From: JBAOHV01 sp037045265
Lineage (GTDB): Bacteria > Actinomycetota > Acidimicrobiia > Acidimicrobiales > Microtrichaceae
Direction: 5' to 3'
DNA: 64,000 nt
NCBI GenBank assembly: GCA_037045265.1
Contig: JBAOHV010000026.1
Span: 76,897 to 140,896, forward strand
Shown: positions 29,188 to 37,442 of the stretch, piece by piece
Layout: every line of letters begins with the position of its first letter
Numbering within the stretch: the stretch's first letter is position 1
Translations under genes and position numbers: made by a program
Notes under the pieces: model-generated
The model's database searches: none
What the model was told of the DNA's origin: nothing
Seen by the model: only the letters and a program-made list of their open reading frames with translations

Positions 29188-30699
29188 TCAGGCGGCGGTG
29201 CGGAGGGAGTAGGCGCGCTGGCGGGCGCGGCGGGTCAGCTCCTCCTCGTCGAGGACTGGTTCCACGGGGCCAGATCGACTGACGGCCGTATGATCCGAAT
29301 GGTCCACCCGTTCGAGGTCCACATCGGCCACACCCGGGTCCGGCGCCACACTCGGGTCCGGCGGCACACTCGGGTCCGGCGGCAAACCAGGGTCTGGCGG
29401 TCCTGTACCCGGATGGACGAGCTGCGATGGCCAGCCGGTGCCACGCCCGACGACAGTGCCGTCGGGCCGCAGCCATTGCGGCATGCCATGTTCGTCGGGA
29501 CGCACGCACCAGCCTCCCTCATGGACAAGGTGGTGGTGCGTCGACCAGCACGCGAGCGTCAGGTTCGACATGTCGCTGGCGCCACCGTCCCTCCACGGTC
29601 GCATGTGGTGGGCATCGCACTCCGATGGTGCGGCGCCACAACCCGGGAAGCTGCATCCCTTGTCCCGCAGGGCGAGAGCAGCACGCTGGGTGCGAGTGAC
29701 GAGTCGACGGCGGCGGCCCCAGTCGAGCACGGCACCTGTGTGACGGTCGCGGACAACTTCGACGGCGGCTCCATCGCATGTGAGCCGGTCGGTGCCAGCT
29801 GGACCGATGTGGTGTCCGCCGGGGGTGTCGGCGCCACGGCCGGCCTCGAGATCGCCGGCGTCGAGGATCAGGTGCAATGTGGGCACCACTGCCGATGCCC
29901 CGGCTCGTTGCTTGGCGCACCCGCGGCGAATCAGCTCCACCAGTGCGTCAGCACGGCGCTGACTCCTGCTGCGACGCTCGCCGTCGGTGGATCGATCTTC
30001 GGTGCGCCACAGCGATTCGGCCATTGCCTCGATCGCCGAATCGACGAACAACCCGTCGGCCGAGCCCAGGTCCAAGCGTCCGGTCCACGAATCGTCGAGC
30101 GTCTGCACGAAGCTGAAGGACCGCCCGCGGTGGCCGGGCTCGGGCTCGGCTCCATCGGTGTCGACCATCTCCGCCCAAGCGCGCATCTCCCGTGCGAAGT
30201 CGTCAGGACGGAGCCGCTCGGCAAGGTCTGCCAGCGCCGACTCGTCGTGCGACATCGCTTCTTCCGTGCGCTCGTTGCGGCTGCGGGCGAACACGTCAGC
30301 CTGGTCAGCAGTCAGACGGCCGCTGCGGCAGCGCTCGGCGAGGTCCGGTAGGTGGCGAAGGGCCCGGGCGACCCGCACCCGCTTGGTGGCGGTGGCCGAG
30401 CTCATCTGAGCGTGCTGCTGCAGCCAGGAGTTGGTCGAGCGGAGTCCGTCGTGGGCAGCGCCACCCTCGGCGTCGAACCTGCCGATGATCGCCGATGCGG
30501 CGACATCGAGGACTGCGCGAGCGGCTTCGATCCGTTGGATGAGAGCACCGACCTGTTGGATCGGAAAGCCATCGACCTGCATGTCCGCGAGCTCGTCGAC
30601 GGACGTGCGGAGCGAGTCGACCATGGTGATCAGGTCTCGTGAAGACGCGGAAGCGTCGGATCCAGAAGTTGTGGGCTCCCCAGCCGCCATGGATTTCAT
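29188..30699 (-). CDS. DUF222/13E12-repeat HNH endonuclease family protein
   Basis: The N-terminal two thirds is a DUF222 helical domain (SWLQQHAQMSSATATKRVRVARALRHLP, ADQADVFARSRN) and the C-terminus is an HNH nuclease domain (CSFPGCGAAPSECDAHHMRPWRDGG, NLTLACWSTHHHLVHEGGW), with two zinc-type cysteines and the catalytic histidine pair. A proline-rich DNA repeat forms a tail (PPDPSV units). ATGs at 30699 and 30690 are good starts; one at 30711 lies inside the LexA box and is less likely. Such genes are multicopy 13E12 elements in mycobacteria, several of them induced by DNA damage. Confidence 0.88.
   Translation of the reverse strand: MKSMAAGEPTTSGSDASASSRDLITMVDSLRTSVDELADMQVDGFPIQQVGALIQRIEAARAVLDVAASAIIGRFDAEGGAAHDGLRSTNSWLQQHAQMSSATATKRVRVARALRHLPDLAERCRSGRLTADQADVFARSRNERTEEAMSHDESALADLAERLRPDDFAREMRAWAEMVDTDGAEPEPGHRGRSFSFVQTLDDSWTGRLDLGSADGLFVDSAIEAMAESLWRTEDRSTDGERRSRSQRRADALVELIRRGCAKQRAGASAVVPTLHLILDAGDLEAGRGADTPGGHHIGPAGTDRLTCDGAAVEVVRDRHTGAVLDWGRRRRLVTRTQRAALALRDKGCSFPGCGAAPSECDAHHMRPWRDGGASDMSNLTLACWSTHHHLVHEGGWCVRPDEHGMPQWLRPDGTVVGRGTGWPSQLVHPGTGPPDPGLPPDPSVPPDPSVAPDPGVADVDLERVDHSDHTAVSRSGPVEPVLDEEELTRRARQRAYSLRTAA
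29331..29400 (-). repeat. About 18-bp tandem repeat in the HNH gene tail
   Basis: Four imperfect copies built around ACTCGGGTCCGGCGGC encode PPDPS/G units near the C-terminus. They are in frame and low complexity. Confidence 0.8.
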
Positions 30700-30703
30700 G
30701 ATA

Positions 30704-30719
30704 TCGAACATGTGTTCGA
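30704..30719. promoter_or_regulatory. LexA (SOS) box in front of the HNH gene
   Basis: TCGAACATGTGTTCGA is a perfect TCGAAC-N4-GTTCGA palindrome, the actinobacterial SOS box. It lies five bases upstream of the ATG at 30699, so LexA bound there would block transcription of the HNH gene until DNA damage. Confidence 0.8.
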
Positions 30720-30781
30720 TATGCAAGGGAGAAGGGTGTGGTGTGGGTGGAGGGCACACCTCCGCAGAACGCGTCCAGGGG

Positions 30782-30808
30782 TTGGCACTCACGTAGACTG
30801 AGTGCCAA
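30782..30808. promoter_or_regulatory. CIRCE operator and -10 box of hrcA
   Basis: TTGGCACTC and GAGTGCCAA are separated by nine bases, matching the CIRCE inverted repeat bound by HrcA. The spacer holds TAGACT, a -10 box eight bases before the hrcA ATG, and the right arm touches the start codon. Repression of hrcA-dnaJ by its own product is expected. Confidence 0.9.
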
Positions 30809-31836
30809 TGTCGGAGGACCGTCAGGACCAGCGCAACCTGGACAACCGCAAGGCGGCGATCCTGCGCGCCGTGGTGCAGCAGTACATCGAGACCGCCCAG
30901 CCCGTCGGGTCGTCGTCGATCTCGGCACTCAGCGATGTGGCCGTGTCCTCCGCGACCGTGCGCAACGACATGACCCAGTTGGAGCGCGACGGGTATCTGG
31001 CGCAGCCCCACACGAGTGCGGGGCGTGTCCCGACCGAGAAGGGCTACCGCTACTTCGTCGACAGCCTCGCCGGTCCCGGGCCGCTCAGCCCCACGAACAT
31101 CCGTCTCGTCCGCGAGTTCTTCGCGACGACCCATGGAGAGCTCGAGCAGATGCTCTCGGAGACGAGCCGCCTGCTCGCCGACGTGACCGGAACCACCGCG
31201 GTCGTCGTCGGCGAACCGGCCGACCTGGCAACCATAAGGTCGGTCCAGCTCATCGACTTGTCGCCACGAACGTTGCTGGGTGTTCTGGTCATGAGCAACG
31301 GCGTGGTGCTCAAGCGAACGGTCGAGCTGGACTCCGACGTCGACCCGGAGGTGCTCGCCGCTGCGCAGAGGCTCTTGGCCGAGGTAGCCGCCGGATGCTC
31401 CTTGCGTGAGCTGGCATCGTGGGAGCCGCCTGTGGGGCTGACTGGCGCGGCACTCGCTCAAGCGGTCTCAGCGGCGCTCCAGGAGGCCGCCGAGACCGAG
31501 TCTCAGCGGGTGTTCGTCGACGGCAGGTCCAGGCTCGCTGGAAGCTTCGATGCCAGGGAGACCATCGAGGCGGTCCTCGGCATCCTCGAGCAGCAGTTCG
31601 TGGTGGTGAGCCTCCTCAAGGAGCTGGTCGACAACGGGCTGGCGGTCGCGATCGGCTCCGAGAGCGGTGTCGCTCCACTTGCCGACTGCTCGCTGGTGGT
31701 CGCCCCCTACCAGGCTGACGGCGAGCCGGCGGGCGCTATCGCCGTGCTCGGCCCGACGCGCATGAACTATCCGGAGACGCTCTCGGCCGTTGCGGTCGTC
31801 AGCCAGCGTCTGAGTCGACTCCTTAGCGAGGGCTGA
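30808..31836 (+). CDS. hrcA: Heat-inducible transcription repressor HrcA
   Basis: HrcA represses heat-shock genes through CIRCE and is activated by GroEL. The 342-residue protein has the N-terminal winged helix (AILRAVVQQYIETAQPVGS, VSSATVRNDMTQLERDGYLAQPHTSAGRVPT) and the GAF-like dimerisation region ending NYPETLSAVAVVSQRLSRLL. The ATG at 30808 is chosen since it follows the -10 box in the CIRCE spacer. It is co-transcribed with dnaJ, one base apart, and rsmE. Confidence 0.95.
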   Translation: MSEDRQDQRNLDNRKAAILRAVVQQYIETAQPVGSSSISALSDVAVSSATVRNDMTQLERDGYLAQPHTSAGRVPTEKGYRYFVDSLAGPGPLSPTNIRLVREFFATTHGELEQMLSETSRLLADVTGTTAVVVGEPADLATIRSVQLIDLSPRTLLGVLVMSNGVVLKRTVELDSDVDPEVLAAAQRLLAEVAAGCSLRELASWEPPVGLTGAALAQAVSAALQEAAETESQRVFVDGRSRLAGSFDARETIEAVLGILEQQFVVVSLLKELVDNGLAVAIGSESGVAPLADCSLVVAPYQADGEPAGAIAVLGPTRMNYPETLSAVAVVSQRLSRLLSEG

Positions 31837-31837
31837 C

Positions 31838-32959
31838 GTGACCGATCTGTACGAGGTGCTCGGCGTCACACCCGACGTCGGGCCCGAGGAGCTCAAGAAG
31901 GCCTACCGGAAGCTGGCACGGGAGTCGCACCCCGACGCGAATCCGGACGACCCCGAGGCCGAGGCGCGGTTCAAGGACCTCTCCGCGGCCTACGAGATCC
32001 TCTCCGACCCCGACAAGCGGGAGCGCTACGACCGCTACGGAAGTGCCAACGGCTTCGATCTCTCGGACCCGTTCGGATCCGGCGTCGGGGGCCTCGGTGA
32101 CCTCTTCGACTCCTTCTTCGGCGGTGGCAGTCCGTTCGGAGGAGGACGCCAACGCGGCCCGACCGGCCCACCCCGCGGCGAAGACCTCGACGCACGAGCG
32201 GTGCTCGAGTTCACGGATGCAGTTTTCGGTTGCCAGTGCGACGTCTCGGTGAGGACGGCGGTCTCCTGTGACGAGTGCGGTTCGACCGGTGCACAGCCGG
32301 GCACGACCGCTGATCAGTGTCCCGACTGCGGTGGAACGGGCGAGGTCCGGGTGGTCAGACAGACCGTCCTGGGGCAGATGATGTCGGCGTCGGTGTGCCG
32401 CCGCTGCGGTGGCATGGGCCAGTACCTGCCCTCACCGTGCACAGCCTGCAACGGGGACGGTCGGCAGGTCGAGGACAAGACCTACACCGTCGACGTTCCC
32501 AAGGGGGTCGACGACGGTTCCACCCTGCGGCTTACAGGGCGCGGCGCGGTGGGGCTCCGCGGGGGACCGCCTGGCGATCTCTACGTGCGGCTTCGGGTCA
32601 AGCCCCACGAGCACTTCGTGCGTCAGGGAGACGACCTGGTGCGTGACCTCGACGTGTCGATGGTTCAGGCGACCCTGGGAGCGGCGCTCCCGCTCGAGAC
32701 CCTCGACGGGATCGAGGAGCTCGAGATCCCGCGCGGTACCCAGGTCGGCAAGGTGTTCAAGATCAAGGGCAAGGGCGTGCCGCGTCTGGACGGTCGTGGC
32801 AGGGGCGATCTGATGGTCCGGGTCAACGTCGCCATCCCGACCTCGCTCGACGAGGAGTCCGAAGACCTGTTGCGCCAATACGCAGTCGTGAGGGGCGAAT
32901 CCGTGGCAGACGCCAAGGAAGGCTTCTTCTCGCGGTTCACCGCTCCGTTCAAGAGCTGA
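31838..32959 (+). CDS. dnaJ: Chaperone DnaJ
   Basis: This 373-residue Hsp40 stimulates DnaK ATPase. It has a J domain with the HPD motif (RESHPDANPDD), a short Gly/Phe linker (FFGGGSPFGGG), four zinc-finger repeats (CDECGSTG, CPDCGGTG, CRRCGGMG, CTACNGDG) and the C-terminal substrate-binding domains. The GTG start follows the hrcA stop by one base. The compact linker and hrcA linkage fit the DnaJ2 form of Actinomycetota; a second copy beside dnaK may exist elsewhere. Confidence 0.95.
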   Translation: MTDLYEVLGVTPDVGPEELKKAYRKLARESHPDANPDDPEAEARFKDLSAAYEILSDPDKRERYDRYGSANGFDLSDPFGSGVGGLGDLFDSFFGGGSPFGGGRQRGPTGPPRGEDLDARAVLEFTDAVFGCQCDVSVRTAVSCDECGSTGAQPGTTADQCPDCGGTGEVRVVRQTVLGQMMSASVCRRCGGMGQYLPSPCTACNGDGRQVEDKTYTVDVPKGVDDGSTLRLTGRGAVGLRGGPPGDLYVRLRVKPHEHFVRQGDDLVRDLDVSMVQATLGAALPLETLDGIEELEIPRGTQVGKVFKIKGKGVPRLDGRGRGDLMVRVNVAIPTSLDEESEDLLRQYAVVRGESVADAKEGFFSRFTAPFKS

Positions 32960-32960
32960 C

Positions 32961-33731
32961 GTGACGGACCCGTCGGTGGGTGGGGCCTGGTCAGTGCCCG
33001 CCACGACATCGGCACCGTGGCGGAGAGCCGATGCCCAGGTCCTCGTCGAGGACCTGGCTGAACCGGTCCTGGACAGGGATGCTGCTCACCACCTCGGGCG
33101 AGTGCTGCGGCTTCGTGACGGCGCGACGGTGTGTGCGACCGACGGCGGCGGTGGATGGGTCGCCTGTCGTTTCGACGGTGCAGATGCGGTGGAGCCGCTC
33201 GGCCCGGTGAGCAGAGAGATTCGACCGTCACCGGAGCTCGCCGTCGGGTTCGCGCTCGTGAAGGGACACAAGCCCGAGCTCGTGGTGCAGAAGCTGACAG
33301 AGCTGGGTATCGACCGGATCGTGTTGTTCACGGCACGGCGGTCGGTGGTGCGCTGGGACGACGAGCGGTCCGCCCGCAACGTCGAGCGACTACAGCGCGT
33401 CGCTGCCGAAGCATGCACGCAGTGTCGACGGCTCTGGTTGCCGAAGGTGGCGACGGCGACCCTGAGCTCGCTGTTGGCGGAAGGCGCAGTCATTGCTGAC
33501 GCTGGAGGCCGACCCCTGGGTGCTTCTGACACCGCCGTGCTGATCGGGCCCGAGGGCGGCTGGGACCCGTCGGACCTGGAGGAGCAGGGGTGGGTCTCGG
33601 GTGCAGAGGGCCGAGGACCTGACCGCGTCGGCCTGGGTGACAACGTGCTTCGGGCCGAGACGGCAGCGATCACCGCCGGTGTGCTGCTGGCGACGCGCCA
33701 CGCGGGGCTGCTCCCGAGCGAAGAGACCTGA
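32961..33731 (+). CDS. rsmE: 16S rRNA (uracil-1498-N3)-methyltransferase
   Basis: RsmE methylates U1498 of 16S rRNA. The 256-residue protein has an N-terminal PUA-like domain (AAHHLGRVLRLRDG) and a SPOUT methyltransferase domain with KGHKPELVVQKLTELGID, the SAM-binding LIGPEGGW and the knot motif LGDNVLRAETAA. It begins one base after dnaJ. In many actinobacteria phoH follows directly; here an island of about 10.5 kb intervenes. Confidence 0.95.
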   Translation: MTDPSVGGAWSVPATTSAPWRRADAQVLVEDLAEPVLDRDAAHHLGRVLRLRDGATVCATDGGGGWVACRFDGADAVEPLGPVSREIRPSPELAVGFALVKGHKPELVVQKLTELGIDRIVLFTARRSVVRWDDERSARNVERLQRVAAEACTQCRRLWLPKVATATLSSLLAEGAVIADAGGRPLGASDTAVLIGPEGGWDPSDLEEQGWVSGAEGRGPDRVGLGDNVLRAETAAITAGVLLATRHAGLLPSEET

Positions 33732-33811
33732 CTGCCGCTGGCACTTGCCCAGAAGGCCCATCACACAGAGTGGTTCTCTGGGGAGTTCTCCTCATGGATC
33801 GAGCCGCTATG

Positions 33812-33826
33812 TTGACGCAGAGTGAG
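33812..33826. promoter_or_regulatory. BldD box upstream of the bldD-like gene
   Basis: TTGACGCAGAGTGAG matches every fixed position of the Streptomyces BldD consensus nTnACnC(A/T)GnGTnAn. It abuts a possible -10 box (TATGTT, 33808-33813) and lies about 70 bases before the ATG of the BldD homologue, so negative autoregulation is likely. Confidence 0.7.
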
Positions 33827-33897
33827 ATCGCGGGATCGGCCGGGTGGCCGAACGGGCGAGTTGCCCGGATCCACCCGGGAAGGGTCGAGCGGGAACG

Positions 33898-34413
33898 ATG
33901 AGCGTGGAACTGATCGATGACGACGAGCTGCGCGACGGCCGCTACTCAAAGGCGGTGGGGGAGCGGTTGCGTCACATCCGGCGGCAGAAGCGACTGTCTC
34001 TGCAGGAGGTCGAGTCGATCTCGGCCCAGGAGTTCAAGGCATCGGTCCTAGGCGCCTACGAGCGCGGCGAACGCGCCATCTCGGTGCCCCGGCTGCAGCG
34101 GTTGGCCCGCTTCTACAAGGTTCCGGTCGATCAACTCCTGCCCGGCGATGAAGATGTGGCCGAGGAGCTGCCGGTGCGACGAGACCTCGACGGCGGGGCG
34201 AAGATCGACCTCACACGTCTCGAGGGTCTGGGCGGCGCCGACTCCGAGATGCTGTCGCGGTACCTGCGGATGATCCAGGTGCAGCGCCAGGACTTCAACG
34301 GTCGCGTCCTCACCATCCGCCGTGACGACATGCGGGCGATCGCATGCATCCTGGGTGTGACCGAGGACGCGGCCGACCGGCGTCTCGATGAGCTGGGCCT
34401 TCGTCTCGGCTGA
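33898..34413 (+). CDS. bldD: BldD-like transcriptional regulator with cyclic-di-GMP motif
   Basis: The 171-residue protein has an N-terminal Xre-type helix-turn-helix (VGERLRHIRRQKRLSLQEVES, LGAYERGERAISVPRLQRLARFYKVPVDQLLPG) matching Streptomyces BldD. Its C-terminal domain contains RQD-FNGRVLTI-RRDD, which fits the RXD-X8-RXXD signature used by BldD to bind the cyclic-di-GMP tetramer. BldD then dimerises and represses developmental genes. The ATG at 33898 is preferred over an earlier in-frame start because homologues begin here. It stands alone between rsmE and the convergent tail of the Tad operon. Confidence 0.85.
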   Translation: MSVELIDDDELRDGRYSKAVGERLRHIRRQKRLSLQEVESISAQEFKASVLGAYERGERAISVPRLQRLARFYKVPVDQLLPGDEDVAEELPVRRDLDGGAKIDLTRLEGLGGADSEMLSRYLRMIQVQRQDFNGRVLTIRRDDMRAIACILGVTEDAADRRLDELGLRLG

Positions 34414-34424
34414 CTGTGTCCCTT

Positions 34425-34487
34425 CCCGGGGATGGTGCCTTCCCAGGCGCCTCGATCGGGGATGGTGCCTCAATCGGGGATGGCGAT
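34425..34487. repeat. Direct repeats between bldD and the LysM gene
   Basis: The unit GGGGATGGTGCCT occurs twice and a shortened GGGGATGG once, spanning the convergent intergenic gap and the last codons of the LysM gene. Confidence 0.6.
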
Positions 34488-35366
34488 GAGCTGGCCGACG
34501 TGCAGGAGCGAAGGGTCGGACCGGTCGACGAGGCGGTCGCGGTTCGCCTCGACCAACCTCGACCAGTAGTGCTCGACCGGCTCCTGGTGGCCGCGCTCTG
34601 CGACGATCCGCTCTGCTATCGCCCAGAAGTGCTCACCCGGTCCGACCGAGTGAGCCCCTGGTGCTTCCCCGTCCGGTGACGGCGGCGCCGGTGCTGTCAC
34701 GGTCGGGGCCGCCGCTGTCGGTGCTGTCGGTGCTGTCGGTGCTGCGATGGTGGATGTGGTCGAGGCGGCTGTTGAGGGCCGGCTTCTCGCTTCGGTCGCC
34801 CATGGGAGCATCGTGCGCGCCGAGCCCCTGGATGCCGGAACGGCGTCGTCGGCCAAGGCTTCGAGCTTCACGGTAGCCGGATCGGTGGGACCTTCGGCCG
34901 CCCCTGCGCTGGGTACGCTCGCCGATGCTGCGGCGATGCTGACCGCGGCCGCCGCCAGCCATCGGGGTGTGGCCCGACGGGTCAGCCGCACCGCTCGGCC
35001 CGCCTGGCGACCCGAGCGTCTGGGCGCTTTCGTGGCCATCCCTATGATCAGGTTCGCTCCCGCGATCGCCGCCAGGTAGGCCAGTGCAGCGGCAGTGACG
35101 ACCACGAGCGTCGACCCCACGAGACCGACCACGTCCCAGGTGGCGGTGTTGGGTCCCGTGAAGCTGTGCCAGTCCGGAGCGGGCGGGCGGTTCACCCACA
35201 GCGCTGCGAGAGCTACGGATGAGGCCGAGCATGTGGCCGTTGCGCGCAGGAGTTGGCGACGCCTGAACCGCCGAGCACTTCTCCGGTGGCGTGGATCGCG
35301 GGCGTCCCGCGGGGTGATGTGGTGAGCCCCACGGTGGCCGCTGGCTCGATCTTCGATGACGGTCAT
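34470..35366 (-). CDS. LysM-domain membrane protein, last gene of the Tad operon
   Basis: The 298-residue protein has a basic N-terminus, hydrophobic segments at about residues 42-58, 76-100 and 125-148, a long Pro/Ala/Thr-rich stretch containing tandem TAP units, and a C-terminal LysM module (HSVGPGEHFWAIAERIV ... LLHVGQLIAIPD). LysM binds peptidoglycan or chitin, so the protein probably ties the pilus machinery or the envelope to the cell wall. Its ATG overlaps the pseudokinase stop as ATGA, placing it at the end of the same operon. Confidence 0.78.
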   Translation of the reverse strand: MTVIEDRASGHRGAHHITPRDARDPRHRRSARRFRRRQLLRATATCSASSVALAALWVNRPPAPDWHSFTGPNTATWDVVGLVGSTLVVVTAAALAYLAAIAGANLIIGMATKAPRRSGRQAGRAVRLTRRATPRWLAAAAVSIAAASASVPSAGAAEGPTDPATVKLEALADDAVPASRGSARTMLPWATEARSRPSTAASTTSTIAAPTAPTAPTAAAPTVTAPAPPSPDGEAPGAHSVGPGEHFWAIAERIVAERGHQEPVEHYWSRLVEANRDRLVDRSDPSLLHVGQLIAIPD

Positions 35367-36544
35367 GGCTTCTCCTCGGGAACCGATGTGCCTTGGGCGT
35401 CGATCGGGACAGCGCGGGTGCAGCCGTCGGTCTCGTGGACGCCGAGCGAGACCGCGCCGGGGTAGGTGCCCAAGTGCTGGGCTGTTGCTGACGCAGCGGA
35501 TCCCGGCCACTCGTCGAAGACGAACAGCTCGGACGAAGAGGGGCGGAAGAGGATCACCTGCGGAGGCGCGTCGCAGGTGATCGGTGCCACCACCACCTGG
35601 TCCCCGGGCTGACCCGCACGGAAGCTGTGGCCGCCCACGGTGAGGATGTTGTCGACGACTTCGACATGGTCGGGGCAGCCATCCTCGTCGAGGTCGGGCC
35701 CGGTGGCCGTCGAGGGTTCCGCGGCGACTTCGGCGGAACACGGATCTGTGGGGTCCGAGGACAGCGGAGCAGGGCCCTTCGATGGGTGCTGGTCACCATC
35801 CTGGCCGGCGGCGACCGCTCCCCACGTCAGTCCGAGTACCCCTACCCCGACTGCGGCGCCGACGAGTCGGAGCGGGCGTCCGCTGAGCGGTGACACCGAC
35901 ACGCGCCGGAGGTCCTCGCCAGCGAGGACCTCGAGGATGTCGGATAGCTCTGCTGCGGACCCGGGCACGGGGGACTTCGTCGCGGCCGTATTGGACCGTT
36001 CGAGCTCCCGTCGGAAACGTCGCTCTGCTGAGCGGTATGCCCAAGCGGTCGAGGGGCTCCACGAGTCGTCGCGGTGGTGAAGGACGTGGTCGATCATCGA
36101 GACGAGCTGCTGCACGTCGCTTCGTGCGGCAGCTCCGGCTCCTCCTCCGTTGTCGCAGCGCACTGCCGCGGACCCGAGCGAACAGAGCCGCACGGTTCCG
36201 CCGCCGCCGACCACGACGTGTTGGGCGCACAGAGCGCCGTGTGTCCACCCGGCGGCGTGAAGCTCGGCCACGGCGGCGGCAGTGTCGGCCAGTGCGGCCA
36301 GGAGTTGTTCGGGCGTCAGCCCGTCGGGTCGGGAGAGGTCGCGGTCGCCGGCGTCGAGGGTGACGAGGTCGGTCCTGTCGTCGGAGTCGCGCAGAGCGAT
36401 GAGCTCGACCACGGGCAGACCTCGAAGGTGGTCGAGAAGCTCGGCTTCGCGTCGTAGGTGCTGACGAGATCCGCCCCGAGCGCTCTTGGCCACCAGCGCC
36501 ATCCCGCTGACCGTGAGCCGGTGCACCCGGGTGCCGCCGCTCAT
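35363..36544 (-). CDS. Membrane-anchored protein pseudokinase
   Basis: The N-terminal region (residues 1-200) has a protein-kinase fold with a lysine in ALVAKSARG and a hinge-like stretch, but the catalytic loop reads HGALCAQHVVV where HRD-KPxN is expected, and the DFG site reads CSLGSA. It should therefore be catalytically dead. A membrane helix follows at about residues 225-247, then an extracytoplasmic domain with acidic calcium-like repeats (GPDLDEDGCPDHVEVVDN). It overlaps tadG and the LysM gene by ATGA on both sides. Such proteins may act as sensors or scaffolds; the role is inferred. Confidence 0.7.
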   Translation of the reverse strand: MSGGTRVHRLTVSGMALVAKSARGGSRQHLRREAELLDHLRGLPVVELIALRDSDDRTDLVTLDAGDRDLSRPDGLTPEQLLAALADTAAAVAELHAAGWTHGALCAQHVVVGGGGTVRLCSLGSAAVRCDNGGGAGAAARSDVQQLVSMIDHVLHHRDDSWSPSTAWAYRSAERRFRRELERSNTAATKSPVPGSAAELSDILEVLAGEDLRRVSVSPLSGRPLRLVGAAVGVGVLGLTWGAVAAGQDGDQHPSKGPAPLSSDPTDPCSAEVAAEPSTATGPDLDEDGCPDHVEVVDNILTVGGHSFRAGQPGDQVVVAPITCDAPPQVILFRPSSSELFVFDEWPGSAASATAQHLGTYPGAVSLGVHETDGCTRAVPIDAQGTSVPEEKP

Positions 36545-37011
36545 CGGTTCAGCCTGGCGGTGGCGGTGACCACGACCCGTTCGTGTTCGGACCGTCCGGG
36601 TACGGCTCGCAGCATCACGTGCGCGACGAGGAGCTCCACCGTGACCGTGACTGTGGAACCGTCGCGACCGATGCGCACCGACGGTTCCGATGCCAGCTCT
36701 CCGGGGAGTCGAGCGGTACGCATGTGGGCGTCGACGACCCGAAGCGCTCGTGCGGGGTCGACGACGAGCTCGCCGCTTCGTTGGAGCTCCTCGGTGTCGA
36801 TCATCGCTGCTGCGTCGTCGGCAGCGGCAGAGACGATCCGATGCGCTGAGCGGTGTGCGCCGTGGAGCAGAGCGAGGTCTATGGCGATGGTGCCGAGGCA
36901 GATGAGGACGAGCATCATCGCCGGTACGAGCATCAACGCGCTCGCGGACTCCGGACGTCGGGGCTCAGTCAGCACCGCAGGGCGTGGTGGTCGGATCATG
37001 GCTCGGGCCAC
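36541..37011 (-). CDS. TadG/TadE-like pilus assembly protein
   Basis: The 156-residue protein has an ESASALMLVPAMMLVLICLGTIAIDLALL segment, a prepilin-like membrane helix with the conserved Glu, followed by a periplasmic domain with alpha-helical stalk (AHRIVSAAADDAAAMID). This is the pattern of the Rv3654c/TadG-type minor pseudopilins. A GTG at 37011 has a good ribosome binding site (AGGGAG); an ATG at 36999 is possible. It overlaps both neighbours. Confidence 0.72.
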   Translation of the reverse strand: MARAMIRPPRPAVLTEPRRPESASALMLVPAMMLVLICLGTIAIDLALLHGAHRSAHRIVSAAADDAAAMIDTEELQRSGELVVDPARALRVVDAHMRTARLPGELASEPSVRIGRDGSTVTVTVELLVAHVMLRAVPGRSEHERVVVTATARLNR

Positions 37012-37442
37012 TGGTCATCTCCCTGTGTGGGTCGACGATCTCGCGGTGTGACACCCGGATCTGGCGGGCACCCAGGTCGTCGAGGAACGGGAGGCGCGCT
37101 GGCTGGAGCCTCGGCCTCGAGCGTGACGGTCGCGGGCTCACAAGGCCCGAACCGGCCGGTGTCGGGCGCTGTGATGCGAACCCCTGACAACGGGGTCCCG
37201 CGGCGCAGCAGGACCTCGAGGGCTGCCCGTTCTCCAGCCGAGCTCGCCTCCTGTGGTGTGGACGCTTCGGTGTAGCTGCGCATGTACTCCCGTGCAGCTG
37301 CATCGAGAGCAGCCCTGGTGTCGATGATCGACCAGATGTTGAGCACCGCGAGCGAGCCTGCGATGAGGATCAACAAGCCGAACAGGATTCCGTCTCCGCC
37401 GCCCACGAAGCCGCCCTGATTGCGTCCGCGAACAGGGGTCAT
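36965..37442 (-). CDS. TadE-like minor pseudopilin (one frame break)
   Basis: From the ATG at 37442 the protein has a glycine-rich start (GGFVGGGDGILFGLLILIAGSLAVLNIW) with one membrane helix, then a short extracytoplasmic domain (AALDAAAREYMRSYTEA, GVRITAPDTGRFGPCEPATVTLEAEAPA). The frame shifts near 37105, where one extra base is present; after correction it continues RLPFLDDLGARQIRVSHREIVDP to a stop at 36965. The start overlaps the stop of the previous TadE-like gene by ATGA. Confidence 0.7.
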
